From contig CM042685.1 in NCBI GenBank assembly GCA_023614405.1, positions 230,557,661-230,621,660 on the forward strand: 64,000 bases of DNA, given 5' to 3'. This DNA comes from Avena insularis. Its lineage: Eukaryota; Streptophyta; Magnoliopsida; Poales; Poaceae. Positions 21,926 through 34,527 of the stretch are shown piece by piece. A model generated the notes under the pieces. That model saw only the letters and a program-made list of their open reading frames with translations. It had not been told where the DNA came from and did not search any database. Positions within the stretch are counted from its first letter, which is position 1. The number at the start of each line of letters is the position of its first letter. The position numbers and the translations under genes are program-made.

Positions 21926-23155
21926 TTAGCGAGCTTCGAGCAGAGGGTTCACCTTGTTGAGTACCAAAGAAGGAGGCCATGCCATGATATAGGGATACAT
22001 ATCTTCAGTGTCAAGGATGGGACAGAGCTTATTAAGCTTTGTTGTTTCTAGGCAGAAGGATAGGAACCAGCCAGTTAACTTGGGATCCATCTCACGGTAA
22101 GCAGACAAGTACACAAAGCCATTTTCAATCGCCAAAATCTTCAGTATAACACGATCACCCGCGAAACAGTGCCCGAGCTCATCAATCGCCTGCTCCAACG
22201 GAAATGTCTTGTCCAGCATCCATCTCTCGAAACCATGATCATCGGTTCCCCATAACCAAACAAAAAGCATGAGCTTAAAAGTGCAGACGATACAGAGCTT
22301 CCCATCCCTGGTCTCGCCAGCAGTAGGTGCTCCTTGCCCTTCTATGTGCGGAGGCAGATCCATTCGAGAGAACTGCAATGTAGTGGTGTTGAGCACTCGC
22401 GCACTGGCTCGGCTCGCTTGTGTCCAATAGATGAACCCGTTCACCAGTGTTCCATTGCAAGAGAAATGCTCCTCGTCCCCAGGCTGCAACGCAGGCTGCA
22501 TACTTGCAGCATCCACCCATGGGAAAATCTGCCACTCTCTGGTTTCTGATGAGAGGACAGCAGCTTGCGCTCCTTAATTTTCGTGACAGACGCAGATGAC
22601 GCGGAACGGACCTTGGTCTTCTTCAGGGGAGAGGACATGGTACTCAACGTACATATCTTCGCAGATCTCGTCGGGCGGGATGGGGAAGAGATGCAGGGCT
22701 CGTGTGAGGGGGTTGTAGACGGCAATGTGATTGTAGTCGTTAAGGAGAACGACGTACCCATCGTGGCAGTCCTTGGTTTCCCACTCGGGGGCGGAGCATT
22801 TGTCGTTGCCGGGAAGGCGGGTGAGGAAGAAATCGGCCCCGCGGATGGCCGCGGAGAGGTCCGGGTCGGAGCGCAGCATGAGCGGGCGGAAAGCAGGGGT
22901 GTCCTCTTCGAATATGTCGAGGAATATGCCTAGGAGTGGGGGCGGGTGGAGCTCGCGGAAACGGCGGCGGAAGGCGGGGGATGAGCGGACGGAGCGGAGG
23001 GAGGAGTGGCAGGTGAGGGCTGCGCGGACGAGAGTAGGGAGAGAGGGGAGGCGCAGGAATATCTCGCGCAGGAGGTCGTCGCCGAGGGCGCATATGGTGG
23101 TCGGAGCGGCTGGTAAGGATTCCGGCTTCTTCGGCGGCGGCTGCTCGGATGCCAT
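21926..23155 (-). pseudogene. F-box protein gene with a premature stop (copy 1)
   Basis: A continuous minus-strand frame of 410 codons starts MASEQPPPKK at 23155 and ends at 21926. It is broken only by TAA at codon 194 (22574-22576), where the two sister genes read CHEKWGAQAAV and this copy reads CHEN-stop-GAQAAV. The F-box lies at about residues 21-70 (LGDDLLREIFLRLPSLPTLV), followed by the grass-type block HPPPLLGIFLD and a C-terminal F-box-associated region (TLVNGFIYW, RWMLDKTFPLEQ). An F-box would bind Skp1 in an SCF ubiquitin ligase while the C-terminal half selects targets. The stop leaves the F-box but removes most of the target region. No intron is needed. The nested transposon stack begins about 240 bp upstream of its start. 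Confidence 0.85.
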
Positions 23156-23392
23156 GGCGCAACACAGCGAATGAGTGCACGCGTGACGCGTCTCGTTTCA
23201 ACCAAAGCTAAGAGAAGCTGGGAGCATGGCCGTTGGCCCAAAAAGCCCGTCGAACGGCAAGTAAGCGGCTAATGGGCCCAGTTTTGTAACTCGATCGAGG
23301 CCACGAATTATTTTCCCTTCGGTTCTATTCTATCCAGGGAGATAGCAGTCTTTTCTAAAAAAAAAAAAAGGAGATATCAGTCAAAGACTCTC
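23156..23392 (-). promoter_or_regulatory. Upstream region of F-box copy 1
   Basis: About 240 bp between the F-box start codon and the MITE that marks the edge of the transposon stack. Any proximal promoter must lie here. No unambiguous TATA box was identified. Confidence 0.3.
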
Positions 23393-23450
23393 GGGCTTAG
23401 TTTGGCAACAAAGTTTTTTCAAACTGAAGTATATCAATACTATAGTATTC
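23393..23450. mobile_element. MITE, left part (split by a LINE)
   Basis: Starts GGGCTTAGTTTGGCAACAAAG. The inverse of the matching end lies at 49043 (GGCCTCGTTTGGCATCAAAG on the minus strand). The two parts, 23393-23450 and 48811-49043, form a MITE of about 290 bp rich in AGTATT/AATACT motifs once the LINE and one copy of its target duplication are removed. Superfamily not determined. Confidence 0.7.
23434..23450. repeat. LINE target-site duplication, left copy
   Basis: TCAATACTATAGTATTC at 23434-23450 matches TCAATACCATAGTATTC at 48794-48810 with one mismatch over 17 bp. It directly flanks the LINE poly(A) tail. Confidence 0.85.
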
Positions 23451-25649
23451 TTTTTTTTTGAACAAATATATATTGAGTCAGCAGTCTGCCTCGTTAAAAA
23501 CTCTCCAGTCCCTTTCTGTATCCTGGAAGGAAAAGAGTGCAACTGGGACCTGCTGCTCCGCAATCACAGTAGTGTTACATCATCCACTAATTGTGGAAAA
23601 AGAAAAACAGGCGGGCTCTCAAGCCAAAAAGATACATTCTGACTATCTACTGTCTTAGCTATAAGATCTGCTACTTTATTGGCTTTCCTGGGCAATGGCG
23701 TAGGGTCGCAGAGCTGAACCCTACCATCATCATTCGACATTCATCCAAGAAAGCTCCTCCAACAATTCTGTATTCCAAGGGATTATGGAAAGCATCAACC
23801 ACCTCGAGAGAGTCTGTTTCAATATGAATATGAGCACAGCCAATTCGCTCTGCCAGCCGAAGTCCATCCCGTAGCGCTTGAGCTTCCGCAGTTGCAACAT
23901 CAATAACATTCTCAATCTCCGCTCTACAAGCAGCTAGGAACTGACCTTGGGAATCCCGAATAATACATCCCGTCGAGGCCAACCTAGAATCCAGATTCAC
24001 AGCGGCATCAGTATTTAACTTTACTTTTCCGCTTGGAGGTTTAGTCCAACCTTTTCTTATTATTCCACTCCTTTTCAAATTTGCCGGAGGCTGTTAGACA
24101 CCATTGCCTTGATTGAAAGTGCCAACCTGCTGGGGTTAGGGGTTGTTCCATTGTGCTTGAGTTCCCTTCGCCGCCACCAAATGAACCAAGCTGTTGTAGC
24201 AATAACATCTTTAACTCCTAACCCGCCCAGAGCGGGGATCACTAGTTGACTCTCCCGGAGGAGGTGTTCCAGCGCCACACTCCCTGATCGGTCTTCTAGG
24301 ATTGCCCTCTGAATGATCCTGGTAAAACCGAGAGCCTCCCAGACTTCGAGAGCACGATCACGCTTGAACAACATATGCGCAATATCCTCCGCACCCTACT
24401 CACAGACGGGGCATTGGCCTGATCCACCAATGTGTCTATTAGCAAGGGTACACATACATGGTATGATCACATGAAGAGCCCTCCATGTGAAAATCCTCAC
24501 CTTGGCGGGAACTTTTAGTTTCCAACAAGTGTCCCATACAGGGTTTATCTCAGAACTCCCTGCATCATCTCTTTTTCTCGCCCTGCTGCCATATTGATGT
24601 TGCCACTCCATATGATACGCCGATCGTACTGAAAAAATCCCATTTTTGGTACCATGCCATGCAACAGAATCCCCAACCTCCCATGGTGGTAGGGGTATAG
24701 CCTGGATTCGTCTTACATCGATTGGATAGAAATTATCCTCCAGAAGTTGAACATCCCATGTGTCTGTCATTGGGTTAATTAGCTCTTGTACCTTCCCAAT
24801 CATGATCCCACCCTGTCTTGTGGACACCTTCTTATCTGGGATGTTTGGTATCCACGGATCTTGCCAGACATTAATTTCTGAACCATTTCCCACACGCCAA
24901 ATATAGCCTCTTTTGAATGTTCCCATTCTCGCCATTAGGCTTTGCCAAGTGAAAGAGGCCCCCTTCTTTAATTCTGCCTTCAATAGATCCCCAGATGGGT
25001 AATATTTTTCTCTAAGAATTTGAGCACATAACGATTCAGGTGTTTCTACTAACCTCCATATCTGCTTTGCAAGCATAGCCAAATTAAAACAGTGTAGATC
25101 TCTGAACCCCATACCACCTTGCTTTTTTGGAGTACACATTTTCCACCAAGAATACCAATGCATGGCCTTTTTGCCATCTTTCTCGCCCCACCAAAACCTT
25201 GCTATTGCCGCCACTATTGCTTTGCAAATTCCTTTTGGCAGTTTAAACACAGACATAGCATATGATGGAATAGCTTGAGCTACCGCTTTCAACAAAATCT
25301 CTTTCCCGCCCATGGACAGGTTCTTCAGATTCCATCCACTAATGATTTGGCACACACGATCCACAAAGTGTTGGAAACAATTAGATCGATCTACCCCCAC
25401 ATGTGAAGGAAGACCCAAGTACCTCTCAGTTAAAGCTTCCGAGTCAATATGGAGCGCTGAGCATACAGCCTCCCTATCCTCCACACTTGTGTTAGGGCTA
25501 AAGAATATACTCGACTTTGAGTCACTCACCAGCTGTCCCGAACTGGAACAGTACAAGTCCAACACCTTCCGAACAGTAGCAGCATTAGGTGCATCCGCCT
25601 TCATTAGAATCAGAGAATCACCGGCAAATAAAAGGTGAGATACCGATGG
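23451..25649 (-). mobile_element. LINE, 3' part: end of reverse transcriptase, zf-RVT, RNase H, tail
   Basis: On the minus strand from 25649 the frame reads VSHLLFAGDSLILMK (reverse transcriptase), ARFWWGEKDGKKAMHW, and a zf-RVT region around WDTCWKLKVPAKVRIFTWRA. A second piece (24374-24075) and an RNase H domain (24078 to about 23600: KLNTDAAVN, TAEAQALRDG, HIETDSLEV) follow. RNase H retains its Asp, Glu and Asp residues. The reverse-transcriptase motif usually FADD reads FAGD (codon at 25620-25622), so the catalytic pair is broken. Small frameshifts separate the pieces. The 3' end has a poly(A) tail, seen as T's at 23451-23459. Confidence 0.9.
25645..25649. repeat. Copia target-site duplication GATGG, left copy
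   Basis: GATGG here and at 34523-34527 flank the Copia element. Keeping one copy rejoins the LINE reverse-transcriptase frame as APSV/SHLL. Confidence 0.93.
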
Positions 25650-27518
25650 TGTAGGGGTTCGTAGCATGGAAAACAAAAAATTTCTATCGCATACAAACAA
25701 ACAAGCCAAGATCTATCTACTAGATTGTAGCAACGAGTCGATGGAATAACTCACCCTCGAAGATTCCAAAGTGTTTAACGAGAGCAGATTCTCGTGGGTG
25801 ATGTAGTCGTACTCTTTCCGATCTCAAGATCGCGTAGACGATCCTTCCAGCGCCACGTTCAGCAGCGCTCATGATCGGTCACACGTTCGATTACTCGACG
25901 AAGACCTTCCTCTCCCTTGTTCCAAGCAGTGGCGGAGGTTGTAGCACTCTCCTCGCGATTCCGGCGACAACGGCGTGGTACCGAAGTAGAGGGAAATCCC
26001 AGGCTTCGCCTTAAGCCGGTGCGAGTATGGTGGAGCTTATGAGAGAGGCTATTAGTGGTCTAGTAATTAGACACACCAATTAGAAGGCTCTAAATCAATT
26101 AGAAGGCTCTAAACCGAAATAGCTCTAAACCGGGGTTTAGGTCTAGGGTTTAGTTTAGAGGATAGGAACTTGTGTGTGTGTGGAGGGGAGGCCCTGCCCC
26201 TCCCTTTATAGGTGGGAGGGCGGCTGCCAAGGGAGGAGTCCTCCCAAGTCGGCCTTGGGAGGCGCCAGCGCCAAGGGGACTCCTCCCAAGTCGGTCTCCA
26301 CCTCCTCCTCTTTCCCACTTCCCAAAATTGCCGTTTGACTTTCAAACTAGCCGTTTGACTTTTCAATTTAGGATTTAAATAAACCCTTTATTTTGGACAA
26401 GAACACCTAGTACATGATGCAATCATTCCAATATGTAATGACACATTCATGTACCCTTCCCCTTCCGGAGTGCCGACATTCGACCTTCTAGAATGTTCCC
26501 GATGAAAACACCTAACCATTCCCCAACTCAAAGCGGGACTTTCCTTATATGAATCTTATTCTCCGGACCATTCCGGATCACCTCGTGATATCCCGGATCC
26601 CATCCGAGACTCCGAACAACATTCGGTCTCTTTCTCATAATACCATAACTACTCAAACAACGTCGAATCCTTAAGTGTGTCTCCCTACGGTTCGTGAATT
26701 ATGCGGACATGATCGAGACACTTCTCCGAACAATAACCAATAGAGGAATCTGTAAATTCATATGGCTCCCACATATTTCTCGATTACTTTGCGATCGAAT
26801 GAACCACTTACATACGATACCAATTTCCCTTTGTCTCACGATATGTTACTTATCCGAGGTTATGATCGGTATCTCGCATACCTAGTTCATCCTCGTTACT
26901 GATAAGTACTCTTTTCTTGTTCCCGTGATATGTGATCCCTTGTGACCCAGTCACATGCTTGCAAGCTAATTGGATGACATTTCACCGAGAGGGCCCAGAG
27001 AATATCTATCCGTCATGTGGATGGACAAATCCCACTCTTGATCCATGTGTTTCAACCAATACTTTCCGAACACTCAATGCCACCTTTATAGCCACCCTGT
27101 TACGGTGTGGTGTTTGATGACATCAAGCATCCATCCAGTAAAGGTGATATGCATGATCTCATGGTCGAAGGAATTAGGTTACTATGTATCAGAAAGCATA
27201 TAGCAATTGAACTATTGAAATGACTTGATCTTTATGCTACGCTTATCTATAGGAGTATGTCCACCATATCATTCTCCTAACGATATGATCTTGTTGTTGA
27301 TAACATCTCAATGTTCATGATAGGGAAACCACAATCATCAATCAACCAACAAGCTAGTGAAGTATAGAGGCCATACTAGGGACTTCAATTTAAGTTTACA
27401 ATTCACACAAGTATTAATGTTTCCTTGTTAATACTATTATAGCATGAATATAAACATTTATCATAAACACAAAGATATATAATAACTACATTTATTATTG
27501 CCTCTAGGCATATCTCCA
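25650..27518 (-). repeat. 3' LTR of the Copia element
   Basis: Direct repeat of 32651-34522. The terminal TGT expected at its minus-strand start is missing (CTCCA is followed directly by GTCTCCC), a 3 bp loss at the junction with the polypurine tract GGGAGAC. Confidence 0.9.
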
Positions 27519-27552
27519 GTCTCCCACTTGCACTAGAGTCATCTAATCTAGA

Positions 27553-28130
27553 TTACATGGTAATATACCGAACACCCATGGCAGTTTGGTGTTGGTCATG
27601 TTTTGCCCTCGGGAGAGGTTTAGTCAACGGATCCGCCACATTCAGATCTGTGTGTACTTTGCAAATCTTTATATCCCCATCCTGGATATGTTCTCGAATA
27701 GCGTGGAAACGCAGCTTGATATGCTTCAGCTTCTTGTGTGACCTTGGTTCTTGCGCATTGGCTATGGCGCCCATGTTATCACAAAGATAGACATTGGGTC
27801 CAGCGCACTAGGAACCACACCCAGCTCTGTAATGAACCCTTTCATCCATATCGCTTCTTGTGAAGCCTCTGAAGCAGCCATGTATTCCGATTCAGTTGAA
27901 GATCTCGCCACAATGCTTTGCTTTGCACTCCTCCGCTAAGCTGCACCATTCAAAATAAATACATATCCAGATTGTGATTTAGAATCATCCGGATCGGTGT
28001 TCCAACTAGCATCGGTGTAACCATTAACAACGAGCTGTTCATCACCTCCATAAGAAAGAACCATGTCCTTAGTTCTTCTCAAGTACTTAAGGATGTTTTT
28101 GACATTGTCCAATGATCCACTCTGGATCAC
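27553..28130 (-). pseudogene. Copia RNase H domain, broken
   Basis: Two minus-strand pieces. 28130-27936 reads VNGYTDASWNTDPDDSKSQSG (the RNase H start with the TDASW motif), and 27774-27553 reads HIKLRFHAIREHIQDG and DPLTKPLPR, the usual Copia C terminus. A disrupted gap separates them. Confidence 0.88.
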
Positions 28131-28271
28131 TTTGATATCTGCTAGTTAAACTAACGACATATGCGATGTCGGGTCTAGTACATAGCATGGCATACATTAG
28201 AGATCCTATGGCTGATGCATAGAGTCTTACTCATCCTTTCTCTATCTTACGCCGATGTCGGACTTTGAGTT

Positions 28272-29431
28272 TTACTCAAGGTCGATTAGCAACATGGGCA
28301 AGAACCCTTTCATGCTATCTTCCATTCCAAACCTCTTTAGAACTTTGTCCAAATATGTACTTTGTGACAATGATATTTGGCGTTTCGATCTATCTCTATA
28401 AATCTTTATGCCTAATATGTAAGCTGCTTCGCCAAGATCCTTCATTGAAAAACTATTATTCAAATATTCCTTGACACTATTAAGAAGGTCTACATCATTC
28501 CCAATCAACAATATGTCATCCACATACAGTATTAAGAATGCTATAGAGCTCCCACTCACTTTCTTGTAAATACAAGCTTCTACATAAGTTTGTATAAAAC
28601 CAAAACTTTTGATTACCTTATCAAAACGTTGATTCCAACGGGATGCTTGCTTCAATCCATAGATGGACCGTTGAAGCTTGCATACCTTGTTAGCATCTTC
28701 AGATCGACAAAACCTTTGGGTTGCATCATATACAACTCTTCATCAATGTCTCCATTGAGGAATGCTGTTTTGACATCCATCTGCCATATCTCATAATCAT
28801 AACATGCAGCGATTGCTAACATAATCCTCACAGACTTTAGCTTCGCTACGTGAGAAAGTCTCATAGTCAACTCCTTGAATTTGTCGAAACCCTTTTGCGA
28901 CAAGTCGAGCTTTATAAACGATAACATTACCATCGAGATCTGCTTTCTTCTTGAAAATCCATTTGTTCTCGTGACCTTCCGGCCATCCGGTAAGTCCACC
29001 AAAGTCCATACTTGGTTTTCGTACATGGATCCAATCTCGGATTTCATGGCTTCTTGCCATTTATTGGAATCTGGGCTCATCATCGCTTCCTCATATGTCT
29101 CGGGGTCATCGGTGTTGTCCACCAACATGACATTCATAACGGAATCATACCAATCTGGAGTGGTACGAGTTCTCGTTGACCTCCGAGGCTCGCTAGCTAT
29201 GTCAACCGAGGTTGCATGAGCACCATCATTAGCTTCCTCTCTCATTGGTGCAGCACCACAGGAACTTCTTCCGGTCTTTGCGCTACTCGCAATTCGAGAG
29301 AAGGTTCGACAACCTCGTCGAGTTCTACTTTCCTTCCAGTCACTTCTTTCGAGAGAAATTCCTTCTCTAGAAAGGATCCATTCTTGGCAACAAAGATTTT
29401 GCCTTGGATCTATGATAGAAGGTATACCCAA
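28272..29431 (-). pseudogene. Copia reverse transcriptase, broken
   Basis: Minus-strand pieces show YKARLVAKGFRQIQGVDY, WQMDVKTAFLNGDIDEELYM and, after a shift, LYVDDILLIGND with an intact YVDD catalytic motif, then MKDLGEAAYILGIKI. Frameshifts near 28660, 28800 and 29060 prevent a complete protein. Confidence 0.9.
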
Positions 29432-30383
29432 TAGTTTCCTTGGGTATCCTATGAAGACGCATTTTCCGCTTTGGGTTCAAGCTTGTCCGTTGTAACTTCT
29501 TTACATAGGCTTCGCATCCCCAAACTTTAAGGAACGACAATTTAGGTTTCTTCCCAAACCATAATTCATACGGTGTCGTTTCAACGGATTTAGACGGTGC
29601 CCTATTTAAAGTGAATGCGGCTGTTTCTAATGCATAACCCCAAAATGATAGCGGTAAATCTGTAAGTGACATCATAGAACGAACCATATCTAAGAGAGTT
29701 CGATTACGACGTTCAGACACACCATTACGCTGTGGTGTTCCCGGCGGTGTCAACTGCGAAAGTATTCCACATTTCCTTAAATGCTCGCCAAACTCGTAAC
29801 TTAGATATTCACCTCCACGATCAGAACGTAGAAATTTAATCTTCTTGTTACGTTGATTCTCTACCTCACTTTGAAACTCCTTAAACTTCTCGAAAGTTTG
29901 GACTTATGTTTCATGAAATAGATATACCCATATCTACTCAAATCATCCGTGAAGGTAAGAACATAACGATAACCACCAGCGATGCTACACTCATTGGACC
30001 ACACACATCTGTATGTATGATTTCCAATAAGTCCAGTAGCTCGCTCCATCATACCGTAAAATGGAGTCTTAGTCATTTTTCCCATCGACATGCTTCGCAT
30101 CTTTCAAGTGATTCAAAATCAAGTGATTCAAGAAGTCCATCGAATGGAGTTTCTTCATACGCTTCACTCAATGTGACCAAGACAGCGATTGCCACATATA
30201 GGTCGAATTATCGCTTGATTTCAAACGTTTAGCCTCAATGTTGTTGATATGTGTATTTCCACTATCGAGATTCAATATGAATAGACCATCTATCAAAGGT
30301 GCATGTGCATAAAACATATTACTCATATAAATCGAACAACCATTATTCTCGGATTTAAACAAGTAACCGTCTAAAATAAACAA
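29367..30383 (-). pseudogene. Copia GAG-pre-integrase and integrase, broken
   Basis: Minus-strand pieces read GYRYVLTFTDDLSRYGYIYF (integrase core) and GVSERRNRTLLDMVRSMM, FWGYALETAAFTLNRAPSK and LWFGKKPKLSFLKVWGCEA (core end and C-terminal region). 30383-30168 looks like the preceding pre-integrase stretch. Several frameshifts are visible. Confidence 0.87.
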
Positions 30384-30799
30384 GATCCTGATATAATGTT
30401 CATGCTTAACGCAGCACCAAATAACAATTATTTAAGTATAAAACTAATCCCGATGGTAGATGAAGAGGTAGCGTGCCGACGCGATCACATCAACCTTTGA
30501 TCCGCTTCACGCTGCATCGTCACCTCATTCTTTACTAGCTTCCGCTTATTCGCAGCTCTGTTTGAGTTACAAATATGAGCAACCGAACCAGATAAAATAC
30601 CCGTGCACTACTACGAATACCGGTGAGATACACATCAATAACATGTATATCGATATACCTTTCTTCTTGATGTTGCCGTTCTTCAAATCCGCCAAGTACT
30701 TTGGGCAATTCCGCTTCGAGGACCTTCTCCCTTGCGGTAAAGCACTCGATGTCGGGCTTGGGTCCAGCCTTGGTCTTCTTCATCGGTATGGTAACTTTC

Positions 30800-31582
30800 T
30801 TACCACCCTTCTTGAAGTGTCCCTTGCTTAGACTTGCCTTTCTTGAATTTGGTGGTCTTATTGACCATCAACACTTGGTGCTCTTTCTTGATCTCCACTT
30901 CAGATTTTAACATAGCAAATAGTTCTGGCAACTCTTTGTTCATGTTCTGCATGTTGTAGTTCATCACAAAGTTCTTGTAACTTGGTGGTAGTGATTGGAG
31001 GATGCGGTAAACTCCCAAAGTATTAGGAATCACTATACCCAAACTTTGAAGTTTATTTGCGTGCCCTGCACATCTTAAGCACATGCTCACCGACGGAGCT
31101 ACCCTCTTCCATCTTGCGATTAAAGAACTTTTCGAAGCTTCATAACTTTCAATTGCGCATGAGTCTCAAAGATTAATTTGAGATCCTCGACAATATCATA
31201 TGGATCCTCTTCAAACCTTTTACAAGCTCCGATTCTAAACCATACAAGATAGCACTTGAACTATGGAGTCTTGATTCTTCCGAGCGAGGTAAACATTCTT
31301 TACTTCATCGGTAGCATCACTGCAGTGGTCACCTAGCGGTGCATCCAGCACATAGGTCAAATTACCACCGTGAGGACAATCCTCAAATTGCGGAACCAAT
31401 CCATGAGTTGCTTCCATTGTTTTCAACTTTTCTTTCTCTAGGAACGCATTAAAATTGATGGTAGGCTGCCATTGATCTACAACATATTTGCAATAGTTTA
31501 GACTAAGTTTATGACAAATTGAGTTCAAATTAATTAATGAAATTAAACTAGGTGAACTCCCACTCAAAACAACATCCCTCAC
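30800..31582 (-). pseudogene. Copia gag, broken
   Basis: 31582-31235 reads LNSICHKLSLNYCKYVVDQW and so on, and 31090-30800 reads ILQSLPPSYKNFVMNYNMQN, the gag (UBN2-type) signature of Copia elements. Frameshifts lie between the pieces. The zinc-knuckle region is not clearly preserved. Confidence 0.78.
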
Positions 31583-31599
31583 ATTGTTTTAGTGATCAC

Positions 31600-32636
31600 A
31601 CGAACCAAATCCACTACATCAACACCGATCATCACGAGAGTTGATATAGTTTCAATGGCGAACAATCATCATGTTCATCATATCTACTATATGATTCATG
31701 CTTTACCTTTCGCGATCCGTGTTCCCGAGGCCATGTCTGTACATGCTAGGCTCGTCAAGATCAAACCTTAGCTACCGCATAAGCAAATCTGCTTGCTTAC
31801 GTTGTATTCACCAGCGGAATCAAAGACACCCGATCATCACGTGGTGCTTCAAGCAGCAAGCTTTGGCAGCGGTGCATACTAAGGGTGAACACTTTAGAAC
31901 TTGAAATTTATGTGCATGAGGGATCATCTTATAATGCTACCGTCGTCTACTAAGCAATACAAGATGCATAAAGGATTAACATCACATGCAATTCATAATA
32001 TGTGATATGATATGGCCTTTCTTCTTTGTGCTTCCGATCTCCATCTTCAAGCACGAACATGATCTCCATCATCACGGCATAGCATCAAGGTCAATGACGC
32101 TTCTTCATGGTTGTCGCCCACCAGCTTCAACTATTACAACTATTTTGAATAGACACGCAGGTCTTAACAGAAATTAAAGACAACCATATGGCTCCGCGGT
32201 TGCCAACTTACAATAAGGAACATTGCATACATCAAATATAATCACAATCATGGCCATATCACATCATCAGACACCTCGCAAAACAAAGTTAGGCGCCTCT
32301 ACTTTCTTTGCATATTTTACGTGGTTTGGGGCTTTCAATAAGTGTCGTTCTAACTTACGAACAAGAACCACAACATTGATACTAGCATTGTTGATCACCG
32401 TTGTAAATTGGATCTTTACTATGCTAGGAGAAAGCAGGCACATAAAGCCACTTATGCAATACAAGTTGCATGTCAAGCGTGGAGCAAGTCTCATGAACGA
32501 TGTCATGTAAGGTTAGCCGGGCCGCTTCATCCCAACATACCGCAAGATGCAAAGTACACAAAAGCAATCTATAATAAAGCATCAACGCCCACAATGACCA
32601 TTGTGTTCTACTCGTCTGTGATCTACATATAGACAC
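31600..32636 (-). other. Copia untranslated leader
   Basis: About 1 kb between the PBS and gag without a credible coding frame, as in BARE-type elements that have long leaders. Confidence 0.6.
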
Positions 32637-32648
32637 GGCTCGATACCC
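32637..32648 (-). other. Degenerate primer-binding site of the Copia element
   Basis: GGCTCGATACCC on the + strand, next to the LTR start at 32651. It matches the iMet PBS complement GGCTCTGATACCA except for one missing T and a final mismatch. Confidence 0.65.
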
Positions 32649-32650
32649 TT

Positions 32651-34522
32651 TGTGGGGTTCGTAGCATGGAAAACAAAAATTTTCTATCGCATACAAACAA
32701 ACAAGCCAAGATCTATCTACTAGATTGTAGCAACGAGTCGATGGAATAAATCACCCTCGAAGATTCCAAAGTGTTTAACGAGAGCAGATTCTCGTGGGTG
32801 ATGTAGTACTCTTTCCGATCTCAAGATCGCGTGACGATCCTTCCAGCGCCACGTTCCAGCAGCGCTCCCGATCGGTCACACGTTCGGACTGACGAAGACC
32901 TTCCTCTCCTTGTTCCAAAGAAAATGGAGGTTGTAGCACTCTCCTCGCGATTCCGGGCTGACAACGGCGTGTAATGCAAAGTAGGGAAATCCCGGGCTTC
33001 GCCTTAAGCGGTGCAGTATGGTGGAGCTTATGAGATAGGCTATTAGTGGTCTAGTAATTAGACACACCAATTAGAAGGCTCTAAATCAATTAGAAGGCTC
33101 TAAACCGAAATAGCTCTAAACCGGGGTTTAGGTCTAGGGTTTAGTTTAGAGGATAGGAACTTGTGTGTGTTAGGAGGGGAGGCCCTGCCCCTCCCTTTAT
33201 AGGTGGGAGGGCAGCGGCCAGGGAGGAGTCCCTCCCAAGTCGGCCTTGGGAGGCGCCACGCCAAGGGGACTCTCCCCAAGTCGGTCTCCACCTCCTCCTC
33301 TTTCCCACTTCCCAAAATTGCCGTTTGACTTTCAAACTAGCCGTTTGACTTTTCAATTTAGGATTTAAATAAACCCTTTATTTTGGACAGCAAGAACACC
33401 TAGTACATGATGCGATCATTCCAATATGTAATGACACATTCATGTACCCTTCCCCTTCCGGAGTGCCGGACATTCCGGGACCTTCTAGAATGTTCCCGAT
33501 GAAAACACCTAACCATTCCCCAACTCAAACAGGACTTTCCTTATATGAATCTTATTCTCCGGACCATTCCGGATCACCTCGTGATATCCGGATCCCATCC
33601 GAGACTCGAACAACATTCGGTCTCTTTCTCATAATACCATAACTACTCAAACAACGTCGAATCCTTAAGTGTGTCTCCCTACGGTTCGTGAATTATGCGG
33701 ACATGATCGAGACACTTCTCCGAACAATAACCAATAGAGGAATCTGGAAATTCATATGGCTCCCACATATTTCTACGATTACTTTGCGATCGAATGAACC
33801 ACTTACATACGATACCAATTTCCCTTTGTCTCACGATATGTTACTTATCCGAGGTTATGATCGTCGGTATCTCTGCATACCTAGTTCATCCTCGTTACTG
33901 ATAAGTACTCTTTTCGCTTCGTGATATGTGATCCCTTGTGACCCAGTCACATGCTTTCAAGCTAATTGGATGACATTTCACCGAGAGGGCCCAGAGAATA
34001 TCTATCCGTCATGTGGATGGACAAATCCCACTCTTGATCCATGTGTTTCAACCAATACTTTCCGAACACTCAATGCCACCTTTATAGCCACCCTGTTACG
34101 GTGTGGTGTTTGATGACATCAAAGCATCCATCCAGTAAAGGTGATATGCATGATCTCATGGTCGAAGGAATTAGGTTACTATGTATCAGAAAGCATATAG
34201 CAATTGAACTATTGAAATGACTTGATCTTTATGCTACGCTTATCTATAGGAGTATGTCCACCATATCATTCTCCTAACGATATGATCTTATTGTTGATAA
34301 CATCTCAATGTTCATGATATGGAAACCACAATCATCAATCAACCAACAAGCTAGTGAAGTATAGAGGCCATACTAGGGACTTCAATTTAAGTTTACAATT
34401 CACACAAGTATTAATGTTTCCTTGTTAATACTATTATAGCATGAATATAAACATTTATCATAAACACAAAGATATATAATAATAACTACATTTATTATTG
34501 CCTCTAGGGCATATCTCCAACA
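32651..34522 (-). repeat. 5' LTR of the Copia element
   Basis: 1872 bp, TGTGGGGTTCG to ATATCTCCAACA, followed by the second GATGG target duplication at 34523-34527. Nearly the same as 25650-27518, with scattered small indels. Confidence 0.92.
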
Positions 34523-34527
34523 GATGG

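Larger units (their letters stand above)
25650..34522 (-). mobile_element. Copia LTR retrotransposon (BARE/Angela-like), degenerate, nested in the LINE
   Basis: 8873 bp with two LTRs of 1.87 kb (25650-27518 and 32651-34522). On the minus strand the LTR starts TGTTGGAGATATGCCC, the start typical of Triticeae BARE/Angela/WIS-related elements. The order on the minus strand is 5' LTR, PBS, gag, integrase, reverse transcriptase, RNase H, polypurine tract, 3' LTR, the Copia order. A TATA box (CTATAAAGG on the minus strand, about 33200) lies in the LTR. All domains are interrupted by frameshifts, so it is not autonomous. Target duplication GATGG. Confidence 0.93.

Noticed and set aside
22740..23241. 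Several frames antisense or out of frame within the F-box genes (also 53252-53906 and 59494-60251)
   Set aside because: Shadows of the GC-rich 5' half of the F-box coding sequences.
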